Shown here: positions 36,132-44,609 of the stretch, piece after piece | How positions within the stretch are numbered: position 1 is the stretch's first letter | Layout: each line of letters begins with the position of its first letter | Origin: a virus | Reading direction: 5' to 3' (one strand) | Length of the DNA: 61,836 nucleotides | IMG/VR virus record: IMGVR_UViG_3300042386_001217 | Span: 1 to 61,836 of that record | Position numbers and translations under genes: made by a program | The notes under the pieces: generated by a model | What the model was told of the DNA's origin: nothing | Database searches by the model: none | Seen by the model: only the letters and a program-made list of their open reading frames with translations

Positions 36132-36527
36132 ATGAAAAAACTATTATTCATTTTATCCGTTCTTCCACTCAGTTTGTTTTCACAATACATGAGTTTCCCA
36201 ACCCACTATGACGCACAGGAAACATCAAGACACATCATACACGGTGATTTGGGACATTATCTGTTAGATACTGTAGAATTTTCCGTAGAAAAAAAGAATG
36301 GTGACTTCAAAACAAAAGATATAACATCGGACAAGGTTATCGAAAACGTAACCAAAATTTTTTCAAAAGGTAATTGTGAATTTACAAGTAAAACCAATGG
36401 TGGTTATATTTTCACGATTTCAGTTATAAGTAAAAAAGATGAAACTGTAATATTAAAAAAGGTAATCTTTTATGTTGATGCACACACCCAAAAAATTAAA
36501 TCAATCGAAATCATAAAAGGAGAATAA
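36132..36527 (+). CDS. secreted hypothetical protein
   Basis: 131 residues from ATG 36132; an in-frame extension starting with TTG at 36096 lies inside a terminator and is rejected. Signal peptide MKKLLFILSVLPLSLFSQ, then a small beta-rich domain (GGYIFTISVISKKDETVILKK). No family identified. The next gene starts 2 nt after its stop. Confidence 0.7.
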   Translation: MKKLLFILSVLPLSLFSQYMSFPTHYDAQETSRHIIHGDLGHYLLDTVEFSVEKKNGDFKTKDITSDKVIENVTKIFSKGNCEFTSKTNGGYIFTISVISKKDETVILKKVIFYVDAHTQKIKSIEIIKGE

Positions 36528-36528
36528 T

Positions 36529-37239
36529 ATGAAATTTTTTAGCGAAGAAATAAAATTACTTTCAGTCTATATACTTGTACTATTTGTAATGATTCAACTG
36601 TCATTAATGAATGGACAGTCTAAAAACAGCACATCTTCAGTACAAATTGATACTATGGTTAAAAAAGATACTGTAGTTAAAGTTGAAGATACTTTGATTG
36701 ATGTTAAAGATAATGTCGCATTATTCATTGGTGATTCCCACACCGCAAATGAACAAAGTGGTTGGCAAAGAGTGTTGTGTAATAAAACAGGTATGAAATA
36801 TAACAATGCATCTGTTGGTGGAAAAACAACTTATTGGATGTTGGAGATGGGTGTGTATAAATTAAACAATAAAATAGACTATTGTTTTGTTTATGGTGGT
36901 GCGAATGACATGTATTCAAGTCATATTACACCAACAGAAGCGTTAAATAATATTAAAGGTATTGCAAGAATGTGTAAGGGATTGGGTATTAAATGTTATG
37001 TTTTAACAGGATTTGACCCAAGAAAATGTACAAGAACCCAAAACCCAAATTATGTTCCAAGATATGAAAAACTTCAAGAACTTATTTTAACTGAATACTT
37101 GGAAGGTGCAACACCAATAGATGTAAGAGTTGTTGATAGAAAAGATTGTTGGGATAATCTATGTCACATGTCACCCGCAGGACATAAAAAAATTGCGGAA
37201 AAAATTATTAAGGATTTAAAGTTAAAAACAATCAATTAA
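36529..37239 (+). CDS. SGNH/GDSL hydrolase, membrane-anchored
   Basis: 236 residues. N-terminal membrane helix (LSVYILVLFVMIQLSL), linker, then FIGDSHT (Ser70, block I), ASVGGKT (block II), YGGANDM (block III) and DNLCHMSPAGHKKIA (block V, Asp/His). Family acts as esterase, deacetylase or lipase on sugars and lipids; outside the cytoplasm by topology. Could modify surface polysaccharide. Preceded by a secreted protein and lipoprotein, forming an envelope-directed cluster. Confidence 0.8.
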   Translation: MKFFSEEIKLLSVYILVLFVMIQLSLMNGQSKNSTSSVQIDTMVKKDTVVKVEDTLIDVKDNVALFIGDSHTANEQSGWQRVLCNKTGMKYNNASVGGKTTYWMLEMGVYKLNNKIDYCFVYGGANDMYSSHITPTEALNNIKGIARMCKGLGIKCYVLTGFDPRKCTRTQNPNYVPRYEKLQELILTEYLEGATPIDVRVVDRKDCWDNLCHMSPAGHKKIAEKIIKDLKLKTIN

Positions 37240-37245
37240 TTTTCG

Positions 37246-37253
37246 TATCTTTG
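37246..37253 (+). promoter_or_regulatory. host-type -7 box for the RNA ligase
   Basis: TATCTTTG, ATG 4 nt later at 37258; the -33 element is weak. Confidence 0.55.
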
Positions 37254-37257
37254 CGTT

Positions 37258-38298
37258 ATGTTAAAGGAATTAGATGAACTTTCAGTAAAAGGTTTGGTTA
37301 CCAAACAAGTTCATAAGAACTTGCCTTTATCTATTTGGAATTATTCTCCAAAGGCACAATACGAAAGTGCTTGGGACCAATATCCGTTATTACTTCAGAC
37401 CAGAGGTTTAATTATAGATAATGATGGTAATGTTGCTGCTCGACCATTTAAGAAATTCTTTAACATAGAAGAAAATAGACACACACCAACTCAAGACTTT
37501 GAAGTCTTTGAAAAGATGGATGGTTCTTTGGGTATAATGTTCAAATACAAAGGAGAGATGGTGTGTGCAACTCGTGGTTCATTCAATTCAGACCAATCGT
37601 CTTGGATGACTAAATTTGCCAATGAACATAACTACCAAAATATAATCGTTGAGGGTTTTACTTATTTGTTTGAAATAATCTATCCTGAAAACAGAATAGT
37701 TGTTGATTATAATGGTCAAGAAAGATTGGTATTGTTGGGAATAATCAACACTGAAACAGGGGAAGAACTACCATATGATGATATTTCATTTGATGGTTGG
37801 GATATTGTTGAAAAATATGATGGAATTCGGGATTATTCCGAATTGAAGGTTAAAGTTGAGCAAAACGCTGAAGGATTTGTTGTTCGTTTTTCAAACGGAG
37901 ACCGAATGAAAATCAAAGGAGAAGAATACTTGCGTCTTCATAAGATAATGACCAACATATCAACCACTGGTGTTTGGGAACATTTATCTAATGGTGGTGA
38001 CATCAACGAACTACTAAAAGATGTTCCTGATGAGTTCTATAACAAAGTTAAAGAATATGCCGACAGATTGAAATATGGATTTTATCAGGTTTCTGAACAT
38101 TGCGGAAAATCTCATGATTATTTCCGTTATGGAAAATATGGTGATAGGGAATTTGAACCAACAAAGAAACAATTTGCCGAACATGTTCTTCAACACTCAC
38201 ATCCACCTTACAGACCTGTTATGTTTGCAATGTGGGATGGAAAACCTTATGAAAAGTTAATTTGGAACATATTAAAACCTGAATGGAAAAAACTATGA
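37258..38298 (+). CDS. RNA ligase, T4 Rnl1-type
   Basis: 346 residues. Motif I EKMDGSLG with Lys86 as the predicted AMP-accepting nucleophile; TRGSFNS; motif III-like YLFEIIYP; motif IV EGFVVRF; motif V MKIKGEEYLR. This order matches the Rnl1 group, which reseals tRNA cut in the anticodon loop. Upstream kinase and downstream CYTH protein (ATGA overlap) support an RNA-end-healing set. Probably leaderless. Confidence 0.85.
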   Translation: MLKELDELSVKGLVTKQVHKNLPLSIWNYSPKAQYESAWDQYPLLLQTRGLIIDNDGNVAARPFKKFFNIEENRHTPTQDFEVFEKMDGSLGIMFKYKGEMVCATRGSFNSDQSSWMTKFANEHNYQNIIVEGFTYLFEIIYPENRIVVDYNGQERLVLLGIINTETGEELPYDDISFDGWDIVEKYDGIRDYSELKVKVEQNAEGFVVRFSNGDRMKIKGEEYLRLHKIMTNISTTGVWEHLSNGGDINELLKDVPDEFYNKVKEYADRLKYGFYQVSEHCGKSHDYFRYGKYGDREFEPTKKQFAEHVLQHSHPPYRPVMFAMWDGKPYEKLIWNILKPEWKKL

Positions 38299-38756
38299 AG
38301 ACATTTAAAGAAATTGAACGCAAATTTTTATTGAAACGTTTTCCAAGATTAGAAAAGATTAACACTGTTTATCAGATAGAACAGTGGTATCACCATGATG
38401 GATTTAGATATAGAAAACAAATTGAACTTCCTACCCAAAAGGTTGTCTTCTTCAAAACAAAGAAGACAAACCTTTCAAAGGGTGTAAACCAAGAAGAAGA
38501 AACATCATTAACTCGGGAAGAATTTGACCAATTAGATTTATCGAACTCACTTCATATTAAAAAAACCAGAACGGTAATTAAGTACAAAGGTCACAAATTT
38601 GAGATTGACAAATACGACGGAATTAACATTATTATTTTGGAAATTGAGTTGAAAGATTTGGAAGAAAAGATTATTATTCCAAAGTACATTGATAAGGAAA
38701 TATTATACGAAGTAACAGGAATAAAAGAATTTAGCAACAAAAAATTAGCAGAATGA
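38295..38756 (+). CDS. CYTH / triphosphate tunnel metalloenzyme
   Basis: 153 residues from ATG 38295, in a 4-nt ATGA overlap with the RNA ligase. Begins MKTFKEIERKFLLK, the E-x-E-x-K signature, followed by YRKQIELP, FFKTKK, TRTVIKYKGHKFEIDKYDG and ILEIELKDLEEK, giving alternating basic and acidic tunnel strands. Family members hydrolyse inorganic or RNA triphosphate, or make cAMP. Coupling to a ligase favours RNA 5'-end processing, by inference. Confidence 0.8.
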   Translation: MKTFKEIERKFLLKRFPRLEKINTVYQIEQWYHHDGFRYRKQIELPTQKVVFFKTKKTNLSKGVNQEEETSLTREEFDQLDLSNSLHIKKTRTVIKYKGHKFEIDKYDGINIIILEIELKDLEEKIIIPKYIDKEILYEVTGIKEFSNKKLAE

Positions 38757-39070
38757 CAAACGAAGATTGGATAGAAGAATTATTTCACGACGCATATAAA
38801 CTCGGAATATTCAAAAAGATGCATCCAAAAATTGACGAACTACAACAATTACACCCCGATTTAAAATATGTCGAATTGGTAGAATTGGCTTTCATGGAAC
38901 TTAGGAGAAAACATGAAGAAAGTACTGAAAAATTATCTGATGAAGAATTGCAGAAATATTATATAAAATATGCCTCTTTTGAAGATACTGATGACACATA
39001 TACCTTTGGGGAATTTAAAAACAAAATATATAAAGACGAAAAGTTCAGAAAGGCTTATATAAATGAATAA
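38753..39070 (+). CDS. hypothetical protein
   Basis: 105 residues, acidic and helical; starts in ATGA overlap with the CYTH gene and overlaps the next gene by 8 nt. No motif recognised. Confidence 0.6.
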   Translation: MTNEDWIEELFHDAYKLGIFKKMHPKIDELQQLHPDLKYVELVELAFMELRRKHEESTEKLSDEELQKYYIKYASFEDTDDTYTFGEFKNKIYKDEKFRKAYINE

Positions 39071-39251
39071 GTGGTTTGTCAATAAAAACAAATTTTCAAG
39101 TTTTCCTGGTCACATTTGGTTTGTACCTTGTATCAGTATTTGGTACGATAAAAATACATTCTTGGAAACAGGGGTAGAAACACCCGCATTTGGTGTCCAA
39201 ATCGCTTGGTTAAGATGGTCTTATGGATTTACAATACAGAAAGGATATTGA
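39063..39251 (+). CDS. small Trp-rich hypothetical protein
   Basis: 62 residues with several Trp/Phe (NKWFVNKN, HIWFVPCISIWYD, IAWLRWSYGFTI). Similar small beta-rich proteins occur in many large phages without known function. Confidence 0.55.
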   Translation: MNKWFVNKNKFSSFPGHIWFVPCISIWYDKNTFLETGVETPAFGVQIAWLRWSYGFTIQKGY

Positions 39252-39254
39252 TAA

Positions 39255-39470
39255 ATGAACAACATCGATAATAAATACATTGTTGACGGAATCACTATCA
39301 ATAAAACAAAAGAGGGGTATAGAGTTTTTACAATACCAACCCAACATTTTGATATTGTTAATTTAGATGAATTAACTAACGATAGATTTGATTATGAAAT
39401 TAAAAGACAGGAAAAATATCAAAAAGATAGTTCCGAATTAATTAACTTATGGTTAAATGAAAATGAATAA
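39255..39470 (+). CDS. hypothetical protein with MNNIDNKY start
   Basis: 71 residues. Begins MNNIDNKYIVDG; the same N-terminal pattern occurs in the next two genes. No domain recognised in the remainder. Confidence 0.55.
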   Translation: MNNIDNKYIVDGITINKTKEGYRVFTIPTQHFDIVNLDELTNDRFDYEIKRQEKYQKDSSELINLWLNENE

Positions 39471-39645
39471 CGTAGATAAACAATATGCTGTTTATGAAAA
39501 AGAACCAGCACACCAAAATAAAGAAAATGGTGTTATCTTAGCTCCCTTCAAAACTAAGGAAGAAGCAGAAAAGGCTAAACAAAAATATGGATACACTTCA
39601 GATAACTATTACGTAGATTTATTAAAATATGAACAATATAGATAA
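39463..39645 (+). CDS. hypothetical protein with MNNVDKQY start
   Basis: 60 residues from ATG 39463 (ATG 39457 also possible). MNNVDKQYAVYEKEP, then FKTKEEAEKAKQKYG, a common small alpha/beta pattern. It overlaps the previous and next genes by 8 and 17 nt. Confidence 0.5.
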   Translation: MNNVDKQYAVYEKEPAHQNKENGVILAPFKTKEEAEKAKQKYGYTSDNYYVDLLKYEQYR

Positions 39646-40885
39646 ACAATACCAGCAGCTACTCAAAGACATTATTGAGTATGGTGTAGAAAAACGAGAT
39701 AGGACAGGAACAGGAACTAAAAGTATATTTGGTTATACTATCCGTCATAATATGAAAGAGGGTTTCCCTCTTTTAACAACCAAGAAGATGGCTTGGAAAA
39801 CTATGGTAACTGAATTACTATGGTTCCTTCGTGGTGATACAAACATTAAGTTCCTTGTTGATAATGGTTGTCATATTTGGGATGGTGATGCATATAAAAG
39901 ATTCTCAACAGAGGCAACACTAATTAAAGAAGGATATGAATCTGGTGATATTTTGGGTTCACAACCACACATTGATAAAATGTTTAGTGACCCCGAAAAA
40001 TTAATAATTTTATCAAAAGAAGAGTTCATCAACAAAATCAAAACTGATGATGAGTTTGCTAAGGAGTGGGGAGAATTAGGTCCAATTTACGGTGCACAGT
40101 GGAGAAGTTGGTTCAAAATGGGAAGTGTCATGAATAATGATTTTGAATCTAATATGCAATTAATTGAAATAGACCAAATCACAAGCCTAATTAACGACCT
40201 TAAAACAAACCCAGACTCAAGACGATTAATGGTTAATGCTTGGAATGTAGGAGAATTAGCACAAATGGTTCTTCCACCTTGTCATTATGGATTTCAAGTT
40301 TATACAAGAGAGTTGAGTATAGAAGAGAAATGGGAACAATATACTAAATCAGGGTTGAATATTGAAATAAATGAAACACCATTAGAATTAAAACATATGG
40401 GAACATTGTTCTACCCTAAATCATTACCACAACGAGCAATCTCTTTAATGTGGAATCAACGTTCAGTAGATACATTCTTAGGTTTACCATTTAACATCGC
40501 TTCATATGGGTTGTTGTTAATGATGTTAGCCGATGAGGTAAATATGGTTCCCGATGAATTGATTGGTAATTTGGGTGATACACACATATACTTAAATCAT
40601 ATTGAACAAGCAAAAGAACAGATTGGTAGAAAGTTAACTGACGAGGAAAGGTATAATATATGGTTTAATAACAACTACGAAACAGGTATGGAAAGATATT
40701 TTGACCCTAATAATTTACCTGATTTCGATAATGAATATTATGTACCAACACCAAAAAGAACAAGAGAGCCTTTTGAATTACCAACGGTCCATGTGAGAGA
40801 TGGTATTTTCTGTAGTTCAATTAATGATATTATTTTAGAAAATTATAAATCACACCCAGCAATCAAAGCTCCTTTATCAAATTAA
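39629..40885 (+). CDS. thyA: thymidylate synthase with two insertions
   Basis: 418 residues, against about 264-300 for typical ThyA. RDRTGTGTKSIFGY, LLWFLRGDTN, GPIYGAQWR, SRRLMVNAWN, LPPCHYGFQ (catalytic Cys), QRSVDTFLGLPFNI and LGDTHIYLNH are all present, so the enzyme should make dTMP from dUMP. The extra length lies after the HIWDGDAYKR strand (~50 residues) and after VYTRELS (~35 residues), both at surface loops. The first residues, MNNIDKQY, resemble those of the two preceding small genes. Confidence 0.92.
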   Translation: MNNIDKQYQQLLKDIIEYGVEKRDRTGTGTKSIFGYTIRHNMKEGFPLLTTKKMAWKTMVTELLWFLRGDTNIKFLVDNGCHIWDGDAYKRFSTEATLIKEGYESGDILGSQPHIDKMFSDPEKLIILSKEEFINKIKTDDEFAKEWGELGPIYGAQWRSWFKMGSVMNNDFESNMQLIEIDQITSLINDLKTNPDSRRLMVNAWNVGELAQMVLPPCHYGFQVYTRELSIEEKWEQYTKSGLNIEINETPLELKHMGTLFYPKSLPQRAISLMWNQRSVDTFLGLPFNIASYGLLLMMLADEVNMVPDELIGNLGDTHIYLNHIEQAKEQIGRKLTDEERYNIWFNNNYETGMERYFDPNNLPDFDNEYYVPTPKRTREPFELPTVHVRDGIFCSSINDIILENYKSHPAIKAPLSN

Positions 40886-40889
40886 TAAC

Positions 40890-41414
40890 ATGGAAACACC
40901 TTTTATAATAGAACAAAAAACATTTCAAGATGAACGTGGTAACTTTTGTGCGACTCCTTTTTTAAATAAATCAGGAAAATCATTAGTTAAGAATTGGGTT
41001 CAAGTTAACACCAGTGTTAGTTTTGAAAAATACACAATTCGTGGTTTACATTACCAAGAAGAACCTTTTGAACAATCAAAATATCTGAAAGTAGTGTGGG
41101 GTAAAATATATAACATGATTGTTTGTATTGATAAAATAAGTCCAGACTTTGGTTTAACGTATATATTTGAAGTAGATAAGGACCACGCTGTTTTTGTACC
41201 GAGAGGATATGCAAATGGACTAATTACTTTGGAACCAAATACAATAATTCAATATTTTGTGGACAATAGTTATTCACCTGAACACGAAAAATCAATCAAA
41301 TATAGTTCGGTAAAAGATTTTGACATTATAGTAAAAAGATTTACAGATTCACCTGTAATATCCGATAAAGATTTAAATGGTATTGATTTTAAAGAACTTA
41401 CTACCAATTACTAA
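40890..41414 (+). CDS. RmlC-like dTDP-sugar 3,5-epimerase
   Basis: 174 residues of the RmlC cupin. TIRGLHYQ carries the first catalytic His; PRGYANGLITL replaces the usual A-H-G with A-N-G, so the second conserved His is Asn; Y-x-P-E-H-E-x-x-I-x-Y and SDKD are kept. May act on dTDP-4-keto sugars or may be altered in activity. It follows thyA by 4 nt and could share a dTDP link, a speculation. Its end overlaps the convergent PPK2 gene by 14 bp. Confidence 0.75.
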   Translation: METPFIIEQKTFQDERGNFCATPFLNKSGKSLVKNWVQVNTSVSFEKYTIRGLHYQEEPFEQSKYLKVVWGKIYNMIVCIDKISPDFGLTYIFEVDKDHAVFVPRGYANGLITLEPNTIIQYFVDNSYSPEHEKSIKYSSVKDFDIIVKRFTDSPVISDKDLNGIDFKELTTNY

Positions 41415-43080
41415 AATTCTCTTCAACAATCCAAAGAGCAAATTTTTGAATTTTTGAATTAATTTTTGGTAGACTATATTCAGAATCACCCAAAGATGAT
41501 ATTGCGGCATTTATTAATGCGGATTGCATTTTTGGGTGAAGTTCTCTAAGTTTGTCCATCGCTTCTTCCCTATCATCAGACAAATCCATCCATTTAACTT
41601 GGTCTTCAATCCACTCTAATGGTGCGTAAAGATAAGGTGGTGCACCAAACATATTTACAATACCTGTTTGTCTTAATGTTTCTAAATATTCTTTGGATAT
41701 GTCCCAATCTTCAGGTGAAAAATTAGAATATAATTCATCTTTTTTGAAAAAATTGTCAAGTTCTTTAACTTCCAACATTAATTTTTCTGATGTTTTTAAT
41801 TCAAACTCTTCAATAATCCCTTCTTTTAGACTGGTCACAATTTCAGGATAAATCATCCCTATATTTTTTTCTTCTTTATCAGGATAATCAGTATAGGTTA
41901 AAACTACTCTTAACGCATTTAAAATACCTGTCCTTTTATCATTAGTATCAATCAAATACCAAGGCGCAACTTCTTTAGTTTTAAGTAATGCGGTTTTTTT
42001 ATACTTTGTGTAGTCTTCCCACTTCTCAACTGACTTTGCGTCATTTGGTGAATATTTCCAATACTTAAGTGGTGACTTTTGTCTCATTTCAAAACGCTTA
42101 AGTTGTGTTTCTTTTGTAATTGAAAACCAAAACTTGAATATAGGAACTCCCGCACTAACTAAACTCTGTTCAAACGGTCCAACACCCTCCATAAATTCTT
42201 GATATTCTTCAAACGAAGAATAACCCATTACAGGTTCAACAATACCTCTGTTGTACCAACTTCTATCAAATAATATTATCTTATTTGGTTCCATTTGACT
42301 TTGATATCTTTGAAACCAATTCTTTCTTTCTTTTTTTGTTGGTATACCTAACGCCACAACTTTAAAATACTTTGGGTCCATGTATTCGGTCATTGTTTTG
42401 ATGATTGTTCCTTTACCTGCAGAATCTCTACCTTCAAAAACAATTACAAATGGTTTACCTGATGTTTTAACCATCTCTTGTAGTTTTAATAATTCAACTT
42501 GTAATGGTCTTAATTCTTTAAAAAATTTCTTTTTCTTTAATTTAGATTTTTCAATTTCAACACCACCTTTTCTCAATAAAAAATCTTCCAATTCATCATC
42601 TTCTTCTGAATCATCGGCATCGTTGTATATTGCTTGTCTAATCTTTAAAGACTCAATATATTTTTTAAGATATTTTTTTACGTTCTCAACTGTATCACCA
42701 GACTTAAGTAATTTTCTGTCAATATTTCTTAAAAATTCATCAGTAATATCTTCATCTTTTAATTGTTGTATAAATTCATCAAAATCTTCAGGATTAAGAC
42801 CATCCAATTCCAATACATCTTTTAATTTTTCAATAGACTCATTTAAATCTTCTTTACCAACAATATCATCAGACTCAAGTATCCACATGTCTGTTTCAGG
42901 GATTAGGGTAAGTGTGGAACCATTATCCCACTTCATTCTATATTGATAACCAACACCAAAAGGTACTTTTTCAATTGCTCTAACTTCACCAGCAGTGCCA
43001 AAAGGAACTCTTAAAGAGTCTCCTTCCATGTAGTGACAAATAATTCTATCACCAACTTTTAATTCGGGATTAAGTTCCAT
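41401..43080 (-). CDS. ppk2: polyphosphate kinase 2 with extra N- and C-terminal domains
   Basis: 559 residues from ATG 43080 (a TTG reading to 43095 is rejected). N-terminal ~65 residues resemble DUF4314 (GDRIICHYM, GTAGEVRAIE, MKWDNGSTL, LIPETDMW). A charged linker is followed by PPK2: GRDSAGKGT (Walker A), LFDRSWYNRGIVE (lid/Walker B region), FWFSITKETQLKRF, W-K-Y-S-P-N-D. PPK2 uses polyphosphate to phosphorylate nucleotides. The last ~130 residues are unassigned. TATTTAT lies 5 nt before the ATG, so it groups with late genes. Confidence 0.85.
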   Translation of the reverse strand: MELNPELKVGDRIICHYMEGDSLRVPFGTAGEVRAIEKVPFGVGYQYRMKWDNGSTLTLIPETDMWILESDDIVGKEDLNESIEKLKDVLELDGLNPEDFDEFIQQLKDEDITDEFLRNIDRKLLKSGDTVENVKKYLKKYIESLKIRQAIYNDADDSEEDDELEDFLLRKGGVEIEKSKLKKKKFFKELRPLQVELLKLQEMVKTSGKPFVIVFEGRDSAGKGTIIKTMTEYMDPKYFKVVALGIPTKKERKNWFQRYQSQMEPNKIILFDRSWYNRGIVEPVMGYSSFEEYQEFMEGVGPFEQSLVSAGVPIFKFWFSITKETQLKRFEMRQKSPLKYWKYSPNDAKSVEKWEDYTKYKKTALLKTKEVAPWYLIDTNDKRTGILNALRVVLTYTDYPDKEEKNIGMIYPEIVTSLKEGIIEEFELKTSEKLMLEVKELDNFFKKDELYSNFSPEDWDISKEYLETLRQTGIVNMFGAPPYLYAPLEWIEDQVKWMDLSDDREEAMDKLRELHPKMQSALINAAISSLGDSEYSLPKINSKIQKFALWIVEENFSNW

Positions 43081-43085
43081 AATTA

Positions 43086-43092
43086 ATAAATA
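43086..43092 (-). promoter_or_regulatory. TATTTAT late-type box before PPK2
   Basis: 5 nt before ATG 43080. Confidence 0.6.
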
Positions 43093-43110
43093 CAATATTT
43101 ATATATAAAT

Positions 43111-43722
43111 ATGAAGATTACTATAACTGAAGAGCAATATAATTTGATTCTTGAAGCCGCATTTATTGATAAGGTTAAAGAAAAATTGGAACAATTTAAG
43201 TCTTTAACCGAAAAAATAATATCCGATTTAAAACAATCGTATAATTTTCATATTAAATTTGGGTTGACTTATGGTGCTGGTATTGGGGCGGTAATAGGTC
43301 CAATAACTAATTTCTTACATGGTAGATATCCTGAAATTGACTCACATCAGATTAATATGTTGGCAGTTGCCGCGATAATGATTGTCTTTTTTGAAAACAA
43401 AGAAATTGAAAAGATTGAAAAAAAGATTTCAGAAGAAAATTTGGAAAATGAATTGGCTGAAGCGGTAAACTTCACATCATTCTTTAGTAGAAAATTTTCA
43501 AAGTTTTTTAATGTGTTAGGTGCTAGTATTCAAAGAGCTAGTGATATTGTTAGTTATGCATTTCTTTTACCGTTATTAACTGAAATGTACAAATTAATGT
43601 CTGGTGGACTCGATAGTCTTGATTTTGACCTCATCTCTAAAAGCATTTTGTACGCAACAGGTATTATGGTTTCATCCAATCTCCTTAAGAGAATGGTGGA
43701 TAATATGAGAATTAAAGGATAA
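43111..43722 (+). CDS. hypothetical membrane protein
   Basis: 203 residues. Begins MKITITEEQYNLILEAAF, an N-terminus seen in other large-phage proteins and containing LILE. Hydrophobic segments at ~52-68 (LTYGAGIGAVIGPIT), ~82-95 (NMLAVAAIMIVFF), ~150-160 and ~180-195. Divergent from the PPK2 gene with which it shares a 30-bp AT-rich intergenic region holding TATTTAT boxes on both strands. Confidence 0.65.
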   Translation: MKITITEEQYNLILEAAFIDKVKEKLEQFKSLTEKIISDLKQSYNFHIKFGLTYGAGIGAVIGPITNFLHGRYPEIDSHQINMLAVAAIMIVFFENKEIEKIEKKISEENLENELAEAVNFTSFFSRKFSKFFNVLGASIQRASDIVSYAFLLPLLTEMYKLMSGGLDSLDFDLISKSILYATGIMVSSNLLKRMVDNMRIKG

Positions 43723-43723
43723 T

Positions 43724-44014
43724 TTACTTTAATTCAAAATAGATTGTGTCATTGGCATAATACAATCTATGGGCTAGTTTCTTTTCAACCAATTTACCCA
43801 TTTCTGCCAATTGTTCAGATTCAGAAAGTTTCACACCTTTAATTTTTAATTTTGGCGATTTTTTTTGTGATTCAGTCTTAACTCTCATAGGTTTAAAATA
43901 TTCGTCAAGTGCAAAGATAAGCTCTTCTCTACTTTTATCAAAATTTAAACCTTCTTTTTTACAGAGATTTTTAAGTTCCACTAAATTGAGTTTTTGAAGC
44001 TCATTTTTTTCCAT
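43724..44014 (-). CDS. SAP-like domain protein
   Basis: 96 residues. LQKLNLVELKNLCKKEGLNFD with REELIFALDEYF is a SAP-type helix-turn-helix that commonly binds DNA. Basic linker and beta-rich C-terminus follow. Overlaps the upstream metallopeptidase-like gene by 14 nt, so they are cotranscribed. Role unknown. Confidence 0.65.
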   Translation of the reverse strand: MEKNELQKLNLVELKNLCKKEGLNFDKSREELIFALDEYFKPMRVKTESQKKSPKLKIKGVKLSESEQLAEMGKLVEKKLAHRLYYANDTIYFELK

Positions 44015-44609
44015 ACCTTTTATCGTATTCTTTTCTTAACTCTTTTTTTAACTTTGAATAGTCTGATTTTGACATTGTTTTTTCATCAAATGTTCTTTTG
44101 TACCAATCGTCCAAAGCATCCTCTAAAGATACTTTTCTTAATTTCATAACTCTTCTTAAACCTTGTAAAACCGCTGGTATTTCGTGTGGTTGTAAATAAT
44201 ATGTATAATCTGTCGGTTGGTCTTCAAAATCTAATTCATTAAATTCTTCATCAGGTCTTAGACCGATATTTTGCATATGGTGTTCGTATTCGTGTCTAAC
44301 AATATCATTTAAATCAGCAATTAAATCATAAAGTAATTCAGGGTAATAATCTTCATTGATAAAAAGAACAACTTGCATTGTTGAGCTTTCGTCATCATAG
44401 TTTCCGTCAACAAAATACTTTTGATTATTTTCTTTCCATTCTTTATTCCAATCAAAATATACACTCATATCGTGTTTATAATAATCTTCACCATTAATCT
44501 CCAATGGTAATTCATACGAACCTACTTCGCCCGTTCTAACAATTTTAATAATGTCTTTGACAATATTTCTTGTTGGTAAATCTAATCCTTCTGTTATTAT
44601 GCGTTCCAT
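44001..44609 (-). CDS. HExxH zinc metallopeptidase-like protein
   Basis: 202 residues. IVRHEYEHHMQ (H-E-x-x-H at 106-110) with a downstream QPHEIPAVLQGLRR that may provide a third ligand; this combination recurs in phage proteins of unknown substrate. Begins MERIITEG, an [LI]-x-E site. Probably cotranscribed with neighbours on either side. Could process virion or host proteins; not demonstrated. Confidence 0.7.
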   Translation of the reverse strand: MERIITEGLDLPTRNIVKDIIKIVRTGEVGSYELPLEINGEDYYKHDMSVYFDWNKEWKENNQKYFVDGNYDDESSTMQVVLFINEDYYPELLYDLIADLNDIVRHEYEHHMQNIGLRPDEEFNELDFEDQPTDYTYYLQPHEIPAVLQGLRRVMKLRKVSLEDALDDWYKRTFDEKTMSKSDYSKLKKELRKEYDKRYGKK

